A stretch of 64,000 nt of DNA from Micromonospora halophytica (GTDB lineage: Bacteria; Actinomycetota; Actinomycetes; Mycobacteriales; Micromonosporaceae): assembly GCF_900090245.1 (NCBI RefSeq), contig NZ_FMDN01000008.1, positions 127,988 through 191,987 on the forward strand, in the 5' to 3' direction. The notes beneath the pieces are model-generated. The model was not told the DNA's origin and did no database searches. It saw only the letters and a program-made list of their open reading frames with translations. Shown here in pieces: positions 23,474-31,587 of the stretch; position 1 is the stretch's first letter, and each line of letters starts with the position of its first letter. A program made the position numbers and the translations under genes.

Positions 23474-25300
23474 TCAGTGGCCGCGGTAGAGGGCGTCGAT
23501 GTCGGCAGCGTACCGGGCGGCGACGACGGTGCGCCTGATCTTCAGGGTGGGGGTGAGTTCCCCGGCCTCCTCGGTGAAGTCCTCGGGCAGGATGCGGAAC
23601 GTCTTGATCTGCTCCGCCGTGGACACCGCCCGGTTGGCGTGGTCGATCGCGACCTGCACCTCGGCGCGCAGTGGTGGGCTGTCCCGCAGGTCGGCCACCG
23701 AGGCGTCCGGCCGGTGGCGGACGCGCCAGCGCGACCACGCCTGCGCGTCGATGGTGACCAGCGCCGCCGGGTAGGGGCGACCGTCGCCGACGACCATGCA
23801 CTGGCTGACCAGCGGATGAGCGCGCACGGCCTCCTCGATCGGGGCGGGGACGACGTTCTTGCCCGTCGCGGTCACGATGATCTCCTTCTTCCGGCCGGTG
23901 ATACGCAGCCAGCCGCCGTCGTCCCAGCTGCCCAGGTCACCGGTGTGGAACCAGCCGTCGACGGTGAACGCCTCCCGGGTGGCGTCCGGGTTGTTCCAGT
24001 AGCCGGGAAAGACCACGTCGCCCCGGGCGAGGATCTCCCCGTCGTCGGCGATGCGGATCTCCACGCCGGGCAGGGGACGTCCGACGGTGCCGATTCGCTG
24101 GGCCGTCGGCAGGTTCGCCGTCAACGCCGGCGACGTCTCCGTCAGCCCGTACCCTTCCAGGACGGTGATCCCGACGCCCCGGTAGAAGTGCCCCAGCTGT
24201 TCGGCGAGCGGCGCACCGCCGACGATCGCCGTCCGGCACCGTCCGCCCAACGCCGCCCGGATCTTCCGGTACGCCAGCAGATCGAACGCGGCGCGGGCGA
24301 GCCGGAGCGGCACACCGGGGCGGCCGGGGGTGTCGAGCGCGCGGCTGTAGCGCACCGCCACCCGCTCGGCCAGGGCGAACAACCGACCGCGGTGCGCGTC
24401 GACGGCCGTGTCCCGCGCCCGGTTGTACATCCTCTCGAAGACCCGCGGCACCGCCAGGATGAACGTCGGCCGGTGGGTGCGCAGCTGCTGGAGGACGCTG
24501 GTCATGTCGCCGCTGTGCACCATGGTGGCGCGGGTCTGCACCGTGCCCACCTGGATCAGCCGGGCGAACGCGTGCGCCAGTGGCAGGAACAGCACCGTCG
24601 ACGCTCCCGGGTACAGGATCTGCGGCAGGACGCCGACCGCGGCGGTGACGTCGCAGTGGATGTTGCGATGGGTCAGCACGCAGCCCTTTGGCCGCCCGGT
24701 CGTACCGCTGGTGTAGACGATCGTCGCCACGTCGCCGCCGCTGACCCGCGCGCGGCGGGCGTCGACCTGCGCGGCGTCGACGGCGCGACCACGCCCGGCG
24801 AGGGCGATCAGGTCACCGGCGTCGATCTGCCAGATGTCGCGCAGCGTCGGCACGCCGGACCGCATGGCGTCGACGGTCTCGGCCTGGCGCGGTTGTTCGA
24901 CCACGCAGCCCACGGCACCGGAGTCGGCCAGGATCCAACCGATCTGCTCGACGCTGGCGGTGTCGTAGATCGGCACGGTCACCGCGCCGATCGCCCACAG
25001 GGCGTAGTCGACGAGGGTCCACTCGTAGCGGGTACGGCTGAGCAGGGCGACCCGGTCGCCGTGCCCCACCCCTGCGGCGAGGAACCCGCGGGCCAGGATC
25101 TGGACGTCGTCGCGGAACTGCTCGCAGGTCACCGGCAACGCGCCGCGCGCCGGCCGACGCGCGGGCCACGCCCGGGACACCGGCGTCGGGCGGACGAACT
25201 GCACCGCCCCGGGGTCCTCCCGGGCGTTGATCCACACCTGCTCGGCCAGCCCAGGTGTCACGGCTCCGACGGGTACGGGTGCCGCTGCCACGTCCTGCAT
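23474..25300 (-). CDS. Long-chain fatty-acyl-CoA synthetase (AMP-forming)
   Basis: A 608-residue ANL-superfamily enzyme with the P-loop YTSGTTGRPKG, the A4-A5 region LEGYGLTETSP, the A7 motif WFHTGDLG and the A8 hinge RITGRKKEIIVTATGKNV. The last is characteristic of bacterial FadD15-type long-chain acyl-CoA ligases. It converts a fatty acid, ATP and CoA into acyl-CoA, AMP and pyrophosphate. I prefer the ATG at 25300, preceded by a GAGGGGGAGG ribosome site, over the longer frame from 25363. It stands alone and divergent from the amidase unit. Confidence 0.92.
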   Translation of the reverse strand: MQDVAAAPVPVGAVTPGLAEQVWINAREDPGAVQFVRPTPVSRAWPARRPARGALPVTCEQFRDDVQILARGFLAAGVGHGDRVALLSRTRYEWTLVDYALWAIGAVTVPIYDTASVEQIGWILADSGAVGCVVEQPRQAETVDAMRSGVPTLRDIWQIDAGDLIALAGRGRAVDAAQVDARRARVSGGDVATIVYTSGTTGRPKGCVLTHRNIHCDVTAAVGVLPQILYPGASTVLFLPLAHAFARLIQVGTVQTRATMVHSGDMTSVLQQLRTHRPTFILAVPRVFERMYNRARDTAVDAHRGRLFALAERVAVRYSRALDTPGRPGVPLRLARAAFDLLAYRKIRAALGGRCRTAIVGGAPLAEQLGHFYRGVGITVLEGYGLTETSPALTANLPTAQRIGTVGRPLPGVEIRIADDGEILARGDVVFPGYWNNPDATREAFTVDGWFHTGDLGSWDDGGWLRITGRKKEIIVTATGKNVVPAPIEEAVRAHPLVSQCMVVGDGRPYPAALVTIDAQAWSRWRVRHRPDASVADLRDSPPLRAEVQVAIDHANRAVSTAEQIKTFRILPEDFTEEAGELTPTLKIRRTVVAARYAADIDALYRGH

Positions 25301-25606
25301 GATCCTCCCCCTCGCCGTCCGACGGGCGCAGGCGGGGACCGCCGGGTACGGGTCTGCCCCCATCGTGGCGACCTGACGCGGTCCGGCTGCCGGAAATGGC
25401 GAAAGTGCCCCGGCGGGGCCCGGCGACCGGTAGGGCCGCAGCGGGCACGACCGCGATCGCCACCGGCGACCGGACCAACCCTGGCGTCAGATTCCTTCAG
25501 CCCAACGTGCCGCAGTGAAGGGTATCGACATCGACGGGCACCTCGATATAACCTGCCGCCATCGCAGTACGTCGATCCCTTCGCCTCACCTCGTTGAAGG
25601 AGCACC
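25301..25606. other. Divergent promoter region
   Basis: These 306 bases separate the acyl-CoA synthetase from the Tat-leader/amidase unit. GATATAAC (about 25548-25555), about 50 bases before the ATG at 25607, is a possible -10 element for the plus-strand genes. No operator-like palindrome stood out. Confidence 0.35.
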
Positions 25607-25762
25607 ATGGCCACTCCACGTCCCGTCCGCCTGCGCCGCCGAGGAGTGCTCGGCATCCCCGCGCTGGTGACCGCCGCCGCGCTGGCCGTCGCCGTCAAGC
25701 CCGCCCCGGCCGCCGCCGCGCCGAAGGTCGAGTGCCTCGCCGACCTGCTCGGAGCGTCCTGA
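25607..25762 (+). CDS. Stand-alone Tat-type signal peptide ORF (51 aa)
   Basis: A 51-codon frame with AAGGAG five bases before its ATG. It reads as a complete export signal: RLRRRGVLG (twin-Arg), a hydrophobic core (IPALVTAAALAVAV) and an Ala-rich cleavage region, then KVECLADLLGAS and a stop. The stop overlaps the ATG of the amidase (TGATG). The amidase itself lacks a signal peptide, and the two frames differ by one base. Either a single-base indel has split one secreted enzyme, ribosomes shift frame here, or two proteins are made by stop/restart. Confidence 0.5.
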   Translation: MATPRPVRLRRRGVLGIPALVTAAALAVAVKPAPAAAAPKVECLADLLGAS

Positions 25763-26724
25763 TGGCCACCATCCCCTGGCTGGTGGACGTGCTGCGGGGC
25801 GCGGGTGTCCAGGTCGTCGTGGAGGGTGACTGGCTCAACCGGATGCGCCCCGGCTCGTTCGACCCGATCGGTGTGCTGTGGCACCACACCGCGGCCACCT
25901 CCAGCGCCACCAACCCGCACCCGGCGTTGAACATCTGCATCAACGGCCGCTCCGACCTGCCCGGTCCGCTCTGCCAGGCCCTCGTCGACTACCACGGGGT
26001 CTTCCACGTCATCTCCGCCGGCCGGTGCAACCACGCCGGGACCAGCGGCGGCAGCGGGCCCATCCCGGCCGGCGACGGCAACACCCTGATGATCGGGTGG
26101 GAGATCGACTACAACGGCGTCAACCAGGAGATGACCGCCGCCCAGTACAACGCGTCGATCGCCGCCACCGCCGCCGTGCTCACCCGCCTCGGCCGGGACG
26201 CCAGCCACGCCAGAGGGCACCGGGAAACGAGCACCACCGGCAAGATCGACCCGTCCTTCATCGACCTCAACGTGATGCGCGCCGACGTGGCCGCGAAGAT
26301 GTCCGGCGGCACGGCCTGGAGCGCGGTGGTCGACAACGCCACCGCCGGCCGGTTCACCGCCAGCGGCAACTGGGGGGTCTCGTCGTTCTCCGGCCAGCGG
26401 TACGGAGGCGACTACCGTTACGCCAAGCCGGTCGCCGCCAGCGACGCCGCCTGGTACCGGTTCAACGTCCCGGCCACCGCCAACTACCGGGTCGACGCCT
26501 GGTGGCCGGCGAACTCCGGCTACAACAGCTCCACCCCGTACATCGTGGCCACCACCACCGGCAACCGCACCGTCTACGCCGACCAGCGGGTCAACGGCGG
26601 GCAGTGGCGCAGCCTCGGCACGTTCACCCTGCCGGCGGGGGACGCCAACCGGGTGGCGGTGAGCCGGTGGAGTTCCGGCAGCGGGCTCATCATCGCCGAC
26701 GCCGTCCGCCTCACCCGGGTCTGA
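25762..26724 (+). CDS. N-acetylmuramoyl-L-alanine amidase with golvesin-like C-terminal domain
   Basis: A 320-residue protein. The N-terminal 180 residues resemble Zn-dependent amidases of the amidase-2/PGRP fold: GVLWHHTAATSS gives the first His ligand, GWEIDYNG follows, and ARGHRETSTTGKIDPS gives the second His and catalytic Lys/Asp region. Residues about 195-320 form a beta-sandwich (ASDAAWYRFNVPATANYRVD, QRVNGGQWRSLGTF) like the golvesin/Xly C-terminal domain found in secreted enzymes. It should cut the lactyl-peptide bond of peptidoglycan. No signal peptide is present in this frame; the export signal lies in the overlapping upstream ORF. Confidence 0.82.
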   Translation: MATIPWLVDVLRGAGVQVVVEGDWLNRMRPGSFDPIGVLWHHTAATSSATNPHPALNICINGRSDLPGPLCQALVDYHGVFHVISAGRCNHAGTSGGSGPIPAGDGNTLMIGWEIDYNGVNQEMTAAQYNASIAATAAVLTRLGRDASHARGHRETSTTGKIDPSFIDLNVMRADVAAKMSGGTAWSAVVDNATAGRFTASGNWGVSSFSGQRYGGDYRYAKPVAASDAAWYRFNVPATANYRVDAWWPANSGYNSSTPYIVATTTGNRTVYADQRVNGGQWRSLGTFTLPAGDANRVAVSRWSSGSGLIIADAVRLTRV

Positions 26725-26743
26725 ACGGCCTCTGCGCCGTCCG

Positions 26744-26776
26744 CGAAGGGGCATGGCCCGGGGCCATGCCCCTTCG
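26744..26776 (+). terminator. Rho-independent-type hairpin after amidase
   Basis: GAAGGGGCATGGCC (26745-26758) and GGCCATGCCCCTTC (26762-26775) form a perfect 14-bp stem with a three-base loop, 21 bases after the amidase stop. No T-run follows, as is usual in high-GC actinomycetes. Confidence 0.75.
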
Positions 26777-27175
26777 GCGGCCAGAGCACGCATGGCAGGA
26801 ACGTCCAGGGCGAGGTCGGGTCAGTGTGCGGGCCGACCTGAAGCCTGAGCTGTCCCGTCCCGTCGGACCTCTCCTCGACCACCCCACGGATTTGTCACGG
26901 AACTGACACAGGTCCGCGTGGCCATCGCCAACCGAGGTCCGGATTCTGGATGCCGAATCGGAGCAGGCCACCGGTGACCGGTGTGCCCGCACCCGCAGGC
27001 AGGACCGTCGCCGTCTCGTCGCCGCCCTGGCGGTGGCGAAGGCGGCCGACGGATCCACCCCGCTGCGGCGGTCCGGGCGCGCTCGACCGCGTCCGTCCCG
27101 ACCGTCGTCGACGCCGTCCGTCGGTCCGTCGACGCCGGCTCCGATCCTGGTCGTCCCGATCACTGAGGAGCCCTC
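26777..27175. other. Intergenic region before BON gene
   Basis: About 400 bases. Open frames on both strands have poor support and no recognisable family. The promoter of the BON gene should lie here. I saw no clear structure or repeat. Confidence 0.35.
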
Positions 27176-27472
27176 GTGTACATGCCGTGGTCACACCCCG
27201 ACGGATACTGGTCCGCGAGTTTCGACCAGCCCGAACCGGACAGCCACGACCTGCGCATCGAGGCGCTGGTCGCGCAGCGGCTGAGCATTGACTGGACGAC
27301 CCGGCGACAGCAGATCACCGTGTCGGTGCAGAACCGGGTCGCCATCCTCGCCGGCCTGGTGTACGGCGAAGAGGCACGCCGGGTCGCCGCGGAACTGGCC
27401 TGGGACGTGCCGGGTGTCTTCGACGTCTGCAACATGCTCCGGATCGCCGACCGGCGGCGCGGCCGACGGTGA
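27176..27472 (+). CDS. BON-domain protein
   Basis: A 98-residue protein that starts at GTG, five bases after GAGGAG. Residues 25-92 (LRIEALVAQRLSID, QITVSVQNRVAILAGLVYG, ARRVAAELAWDVPGVFDVCN) show the alpha/beta BON pattern with the central glycine. BON domains bind phospholipid or are part of osmotic-stress and secretin proteins. There is no signal peptide, so it is probably cytoplasmic and possibly membrane-associated. It stands alone between two hairpins. Confidence 0.8.
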   Translation: MYMPWSHPDGYWSASFDQPEPDSHDLRIEALVAQRLSIDWTTRRQQITVSVQNRVAILAGLVYGEEARRVAAELAWDVPGVFDVCNMLRIADRRRGRR

Positions 27473-27476
27473 CCCG

Positions 27477-27495
27477 CCGTCGGCCCGGCCGACGG
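27477..27495. terminator. Hairpin between BON and DUF305 genes
   Basis: CCGTCGGC and GCCGACGG form a perfect 8-bp stem with a three-base loop, four bases after the BON stop and between convergent genes. Confidence 0.55.
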
Positions 27496-27598
27496 AGGCA
27501 GGGGGCGGGCCGCGCGGCGCCGGCGGCTCGGCTCCGTCGGATGCCCGTGACGTCCGTCGGCCGGCGCCGCCCTGCGGGCACGTGCACCTGCCGGCCCG

Positions 27599-28042
27599 TC
27601 AGTACCGGTCGTCCAGGATCCTCTTCATCTGCGTGATCTCCTCCTCCTGGGACTTCACGATCTGGCCACACAGTTCCACGATCTCCGGATCGGTGATGTC
27701 CGACTCCTGGCACACCAGCACGGCCCGGGAGTGGTGCGGAATCATCGACTTCAGGAATCCCTCGTTGCCCACCAGCGGCTCGGTGCGGACGGCGGCGAAT
27801 CCGCCGAGGAACAAGGCGGCGAATCCGATGTACAGCACGAGGTTCAGGCGCTTGTTCGTGAACATGCCGCGCATGACGAGCATCATGATGATCCCCATCG
27901 TCGCCACCATGATCACCGACATGTAGAAGTTGCTGAGGTTGAGGTAGAAGTCCCCGATGCGGCGGATCTGCGACAGGGTGAGGACGAACATCACGGCCAG
28001 GCTCACGGTCATGACGACGCCGAACCGCACGTAGTTCTTCAT
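27599..28042 (-). CDS. DUF305 membrane protein
   Basis: A 147-residue protein starting at the ATG after GGAGGAATCC. Three hydrophobic helices (about 5-23, 32-53, 62-80) are followed by a helical DUF305 segment containing FLKSMIPHHSRAVLVCQ and EIVELCGQIVKSQEEEI. The His pair is the family's conserved metal-binding-like signature. DUF305 proteins are often linked to copper or other metal stress, but the exact role is unknown. It is transcribed convergently with the BON gene. Confidence 0.8.
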   Translation of the reverse strand: MKNYVRFGVVMTVSLAVMFVLTLSQIRRIGDFYLNLSNFYMSVIMVATMGIIMMLVMRGMFTNKRLNLVLYIGFAALFLGGFAAVRTEPLVGNEGFLKSMIPHHSRAVLVCQESDITDPEIVELCGQIVKSQEEEITQMKRILDDRY

Positions 28043-28328
28043 GGATTCCTCCAGTCCGCGACTGCGTCGCACACGGTGGTCGGTCGAAAAACCAGCAGGG
28101 CAAGAGCCAGATTCTTCCCCGTGGTGCCCGCAGCGGTACCGGTTACACACTCAGGCTGCCGCCGGTCCACCGGGACTACGGCAGCCAGCCGACCAGGTCC
28201 CCGTGCCCCTGGCTGCGGGCCGCCGGTTTTCCCTGATCCACCGGGGGGTACGTCGTTGGGGTCCGCGACCGAGCGGCATGCGGCCCCGCCGGCGGACGCC
28301 GTGACCGGCCACGGAGGAGGGGGGCGAC

Positions 28329-30158
28329 GTGCGGCTGCTGGGAGGACGCTACCGGCTGGTGGAGCCGGTGGGCCGAGGCGGCATGGCGGTCGTCTGGCGC
28401 GCCGAGGACGAACTGCTGCACCGGACGGTCGCGGTGAAGCTGCTGGCTCCGCAGTTGGCCAGCGACCGGCGCTCCCGCGAGCTGATCCGCGCCGAGGCGT
28501 CCGCCGCGGCACAGCTCAACCATCCCCACATCGCCAACGTGTACGACTACGGTGAGGCGCGACTGCACGGCTACCGGCGGGTCCCGTACCTGGTGATGGA
28601 GTTCGTCCACGGCGAGACGCTCGCCGCCAGGCTGCACGGCGGTGGGGCGATGGACTGGCGCGACGCCGTTCGGGTCTGCGCGGACGTGGCGGCAGCGCTC
28701 ACCGCGGCGCACGCCGCGGATCTGGTGCACCGGGACGTCAAGCCCGGCAACGTGCTGTTGGCCCCGGCCGGCGTGAAGCTCGTGGACCTCGGGATCGCTC
28801 TGGGTGTCGGCCAACGCTCCGTCGGCGAGCACGGCGAGGTACTGGGCACCCCCCGGTACATGGCCCCTGAGCAGGCGCGCGGCGACGCGGCCGTACCCGC
28901 CAGCGACGTGTACGCACTCGGCCTGCTGCTGCACGAATGCCTCGTGGGCGTGCCACTACGGCAGGGCGACAGTGTGGTCGAGCTACTCGCCCCGGGTCAC
29001 GCCGCACCGGTGGCCGGTGTACCAGGCCTGCCGGAGGCCGTCGGCGGGCTCTGCGGACGATGCCTGGCGCCGGATCCCGCGGACCGACCCACCAGCGCCC
29101 AGGTCTGGAAGCTGCTGTCGGAGGTGGTGGGGACCCGGCCAGCGATCCCCGTCGGACCAGCGGCCGGCCTGGATGCCGCGTCCGGTCCCGTCCCCGCCAC
29201 CCGGCCTGCCGTACCGTCGGGTCGAATCCCCAGGTCGGGCGCGGTTCGCGCCACGCGACCGGCGTCGAGCGGTCGGCTGCCACGGCGGCGCGGCGCGGCC
29301 CGGCGCGGCCTGCTGCTGGCGGCCGTGCCGTCCACGGCCCTGGCGGCGGTACTCGCGGCACAACTGCCCGGGCTCACCTCCACGGACGACGCCGCCGAGG
29401 GTGCGGGGGCCGGGTCGGACGCGTCGTCCTCCGGGTGCACCGCGCGGTACACCTCCCACCGGGCCTCCGACGGCACGTTCACCGCCGACCTGACCGTCAC
29501 GCATGCCGGCGCAGCCAGGTCCGAGAATCGGACACTGTCGTTCGCACTGCCCGCCGGCCAACGGCTCACCGGCGGCACCGAGGGCGTTCACCTGCTCCGA
29601 CGAGTGCGTAACGTGACGGTCCGGGTCGACGGTCCCGCGGGTCCCGACGGTACGACGACGGTCGGCCTGTGGGGCACCTACGACGACTCCACCCGGGGCG
29701 AGCCGACCGGTTTCGCGGTCAACGGCGTCCCGTGCCGCCGGGCATCCACGTCGATCACCTCCACGACGGTCGCGACACCGTCCGTCCGGCCCAGCAGGAC
29801 GACCCCCGGTGCAGGCGGTGGGCAGGACGAGGAAACCACCGCAAGCGCACGGCCCACGGACCCGACGGCCGGCGGCAGCAGCACCCCTGCGAGCCCCGAT
29901 CGGACACCCACCACCGGGCCGCCGACCGGCGCTCCCACCTCCCCGGGTGTACCGGGCGTCTCACCCCGGCCGACCACCGGGGCTCCCTCCCCGACACAGA
30001 GCCCGTCCCCGGCACAGAGCCCGTCCCCGCCGGACGCCCCTGGTCCGGTCGAATCGACGCAGCCGGACACCCCGGCCACCCCGACGGCGTCCACCGGCGA
30101 GAGCCCGGCCGGCACCGCCCAGCCGAGCACGGATCCATCACCCGGCGACGGCGGATGA
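28329..30158 (+). CDS. Receptor-type Ser/Thr protein kinase with CBM2-like outer domain
   Basis: A 609-residue PknB-type kinase starting at GTG after GGAGGAGGGGGG. The kinase domain (1-270) has the glycine loop GRGGMAVVW, VAVKLL, HRDVKPGNVLL, the DFG equivalent VDLG and APE (YMAPEQA). A single transmembrane segment (about 320-338) leads to an extracellular module of about 110 residues. That module is bounded by Cys residues and carries FTADLTVTHAGA, LSFALPAGQRLTGG and TGFAVNGVPC, which follow the cellulose-binding CBM2 pattern. A long Pro/Ser/Thr tail ends the protein. It probably senses a carbohydrate or wall component outside and phosphorylates proteins inside. The ligand is inference. Confidence 0.85.
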   Translation: MRLLGGRYRLVEPVGRGGMAVVWRAEDELLHRTVAVKLLAPQLASDRRSRELIRAEASAAAQLNHPHIANVYDYGEARLHGYRRVPYLVMEFVHGETLAARLHGGGAMDWRDAVRVCADVAAALTAAHAADLVHRDVKPGNVLLAPAGVKLVDLGIALGVGQRSVGEHGEVLGTPRYMAPEQARGDAAVPASDVYALGLLLHECLVGVPLRQGDSVVELLAPGHAAPVAGVPGLPEAVGGLCGRCLAPDPADRPTSAQVWKLLSEVVGTRPAIPVGPAAGLDAASGPVPATRPAVPSGRIPRSGAVRATRPASSGRLPRRRGAARRGLLLAAVPSTALAAVLAAQLPGLTSTDDAAEGAGAGSDASSSGCTARYTSHRASDGTFTADLTVTHAGAARSENRTLSFALPAGQRLTGGTEGVHLLRRVRNVTVRVDGPAGPDGTTTVGLWGTYDDSTRGEPTGFAVNGVPCRRASTSITSTTVATPSVRPSRTTPGAGGGQDEETTASARPTDPTAGGSSTPASPDRTPTTGPPTGAPTSPGVPGVSPRPTTGAPSPTQSPSPAQSPSPPDAPGPVESTQPDTPATPTASTGESPAGTAQPSTDPSPGDGG

Positions 30159-30320
30159 CCGGCGGTCCGGCCGTCCCGCCGGAACGGGACCGGGCACCGG
30201 GTCGACGCTCGGGCGTGCGGGAACGGCGGTCCGGGCGCCGGCACCATGTCGCCTCCGGCCGGTCCGCCCCGCCGGCGGCGCCGAAGGTGTACGCCGGGAC
30301 GGCTCGGGGATTACGGGCGG

Positions 30321-31532
30321 GTGAGCAGGACCCAGACCCGATCCTCTCGCCTGGCGTCGGTGCGAGGCAGCTTCTGGCTGGTCCCGGCGGTGTTCGCGGT
30401 GAGCGCGGTGGTCCTGGCCGTCGGGCTGTCGGTGCTGGAGTTGCGGCTGGCACTGCCGATCGGTGGCATCCTGCCCAGCGGCCCGGCGGGCGCCCGTTCG
30501 CTGCTCTCCTCGATCATCACGGCGATGATCTCGTTCACCGCCCTGGTCTTCTCCATCACGGTGGTCGCCCTGCAACTGGCCAGCAGCCAGTACTCGCCGC
30601 GGGTGCTGCGTACCTTCCTGCAGGACCGGGTCATCCAGATCACGCTGGGCACGTTCGTGGCGACGTTCCTGTTCGCCATGGTGGTGCTCGCCGCCCTGCC
30701 CGACCGGGCCGCGGGACGTCTGCCCGAGCTGTCGCTCGCCGCGTCGATGGCGCTGGTGCTGTGCAGCACCGCCGTCTTCATCTACTACCTGCACCACATC
30801 ACCACCGTGATGCGGGTGTCGCACATCATCGCGGCGATCGGCGTCCAGACCCGGCGCTGCCTGGACGCCGACCGGTCGGGCGACGAGGGCGACGAGGGCG
30901 ACGGCGAGCCGGAGCACGCCGGCCAGATCTGCCAGGTGATCGGCGCGCTCGGGCCCGGAATGATCGTCGACGTCGACGTCGACCTACTGGCCGAGATCGC
31001 CCGACGTCACCGCTGCGCCATCTCAGTGGTACCGGTTCCGGGGGATTTCGTCGCCGAGGGCGCCCCGCTGCTGCACGTCCACCCGGTCGGTGACCAGCCG
31101 CCGGCGCCACTGGATCCGGGCGACACCGTGCAGGGTGTCAGCATCAGCGTGGAACGCACCCCCGGTCAGGACATCGGATTCGGTCTGCGACAACTCGCCG
31201 ACATCGCCGAGCGAGCCCTGTCACCGGGGATCAACGACGTCACCACCGCCGAACGGGCCGTGCGGGAGGCACACGACCTGCTCCGCCGGCTGGCGGTCCG
31301 ACCGCGGCTGCCCCGGGTCGTCCACGACGACGACGGCACCGTCCGCGCCGTCGCCCGCCGGCAGAGCTTCGACAGCCTCCTCGCCGTCGCGGTGGACGAC
31401 GTCGCGTACGCCGGCCGCGACCAGCCGAGGATCACCCGGGCCCTCGTCGAAATGCTGCGGGACCTCACGACGGTGGCCCTGCCCGAACACCTGCCGGCGG
31501 TGCGCCGACGGCTGGCGGAGATGACGCCGTGA
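30321..31532 (+). CDS. DUF2254 membrane protein
   Basis: A membrane protein of about 403 residues matching DUF2254: RGSFWLVPA near the start, SSIITAMISFTALVFSITVV, LQLASSQYSPRVLRTFLQD and a soluble C-terminal part (SVERTPGQDIGFGLRQLADI, ALSPGINDVTTA). Four transmembrane helices lie in the first 190 residues. The function of the family is not established. I chose the GTG at 30321, which gives the usual short N-terminus before the RGSFW motif; an ATG at 30246 is possible. It follows the kinase after 162 bases and may be in its operon. Confidence 0.82.
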   Translation: MSRTQTRSSRLASVRGSFWLVPAVFAVSAVVLAVGLSVLELRLALPIGGILPSGPAGARSLLSSIITAMISFTALVFSITVVALQLASSQYSPRVLRTFLQDRVIQITLGTFVATFLFAMVVLAALPDRAAGRLPELSLAASMALVLCSTAVFIYYLHHITTVMRVSHIIAAIGVQTRRCLDADRSGDEGDEGDGEPEHAGQICQVIGALGPGMIVDVDVDLLAEIARRHRCAISVVPVPGDFVAEGAPLLHVHPVGDQPPAPLDPGDTVQGVSISVERTPGQDIGFGLRQLADIAERALSPGINDVTTAERAVREAHDLLRRLAVRPRLPRVVHDDDGTVRAVARRQSFDSLLAVAVDDVAYAGRDQPRITRALVEMLRDLTTVALPEHLPAVRRRLAEMTP

Positions 31533-31544
31533 CGCTCCCCCGGC

Positions 31545-31576
31545 GCGACGGCCACCCGGCCCGCCGGTGCCGTCGC
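31545..31576. terminator. Possible bidirectional terminator
   Basis: GCGACGGC (31545-31552) and GCCGTCGC (31569-31576) form an 8-bp stem with a 16-base loop between the convergent DUF2254 and metallophosphoesterase genes. Confidence 0.4.
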
Positions 31577-31587
31577 CGCCCCGCCGG

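Noticed and set aside
30880..30905. GAC-GAG-GGC tandem repeat in the DUF2254 gene
   Set aside because: An in-frame acidic DEGDEGD loop; a low-complexity linker, not a repeat element.
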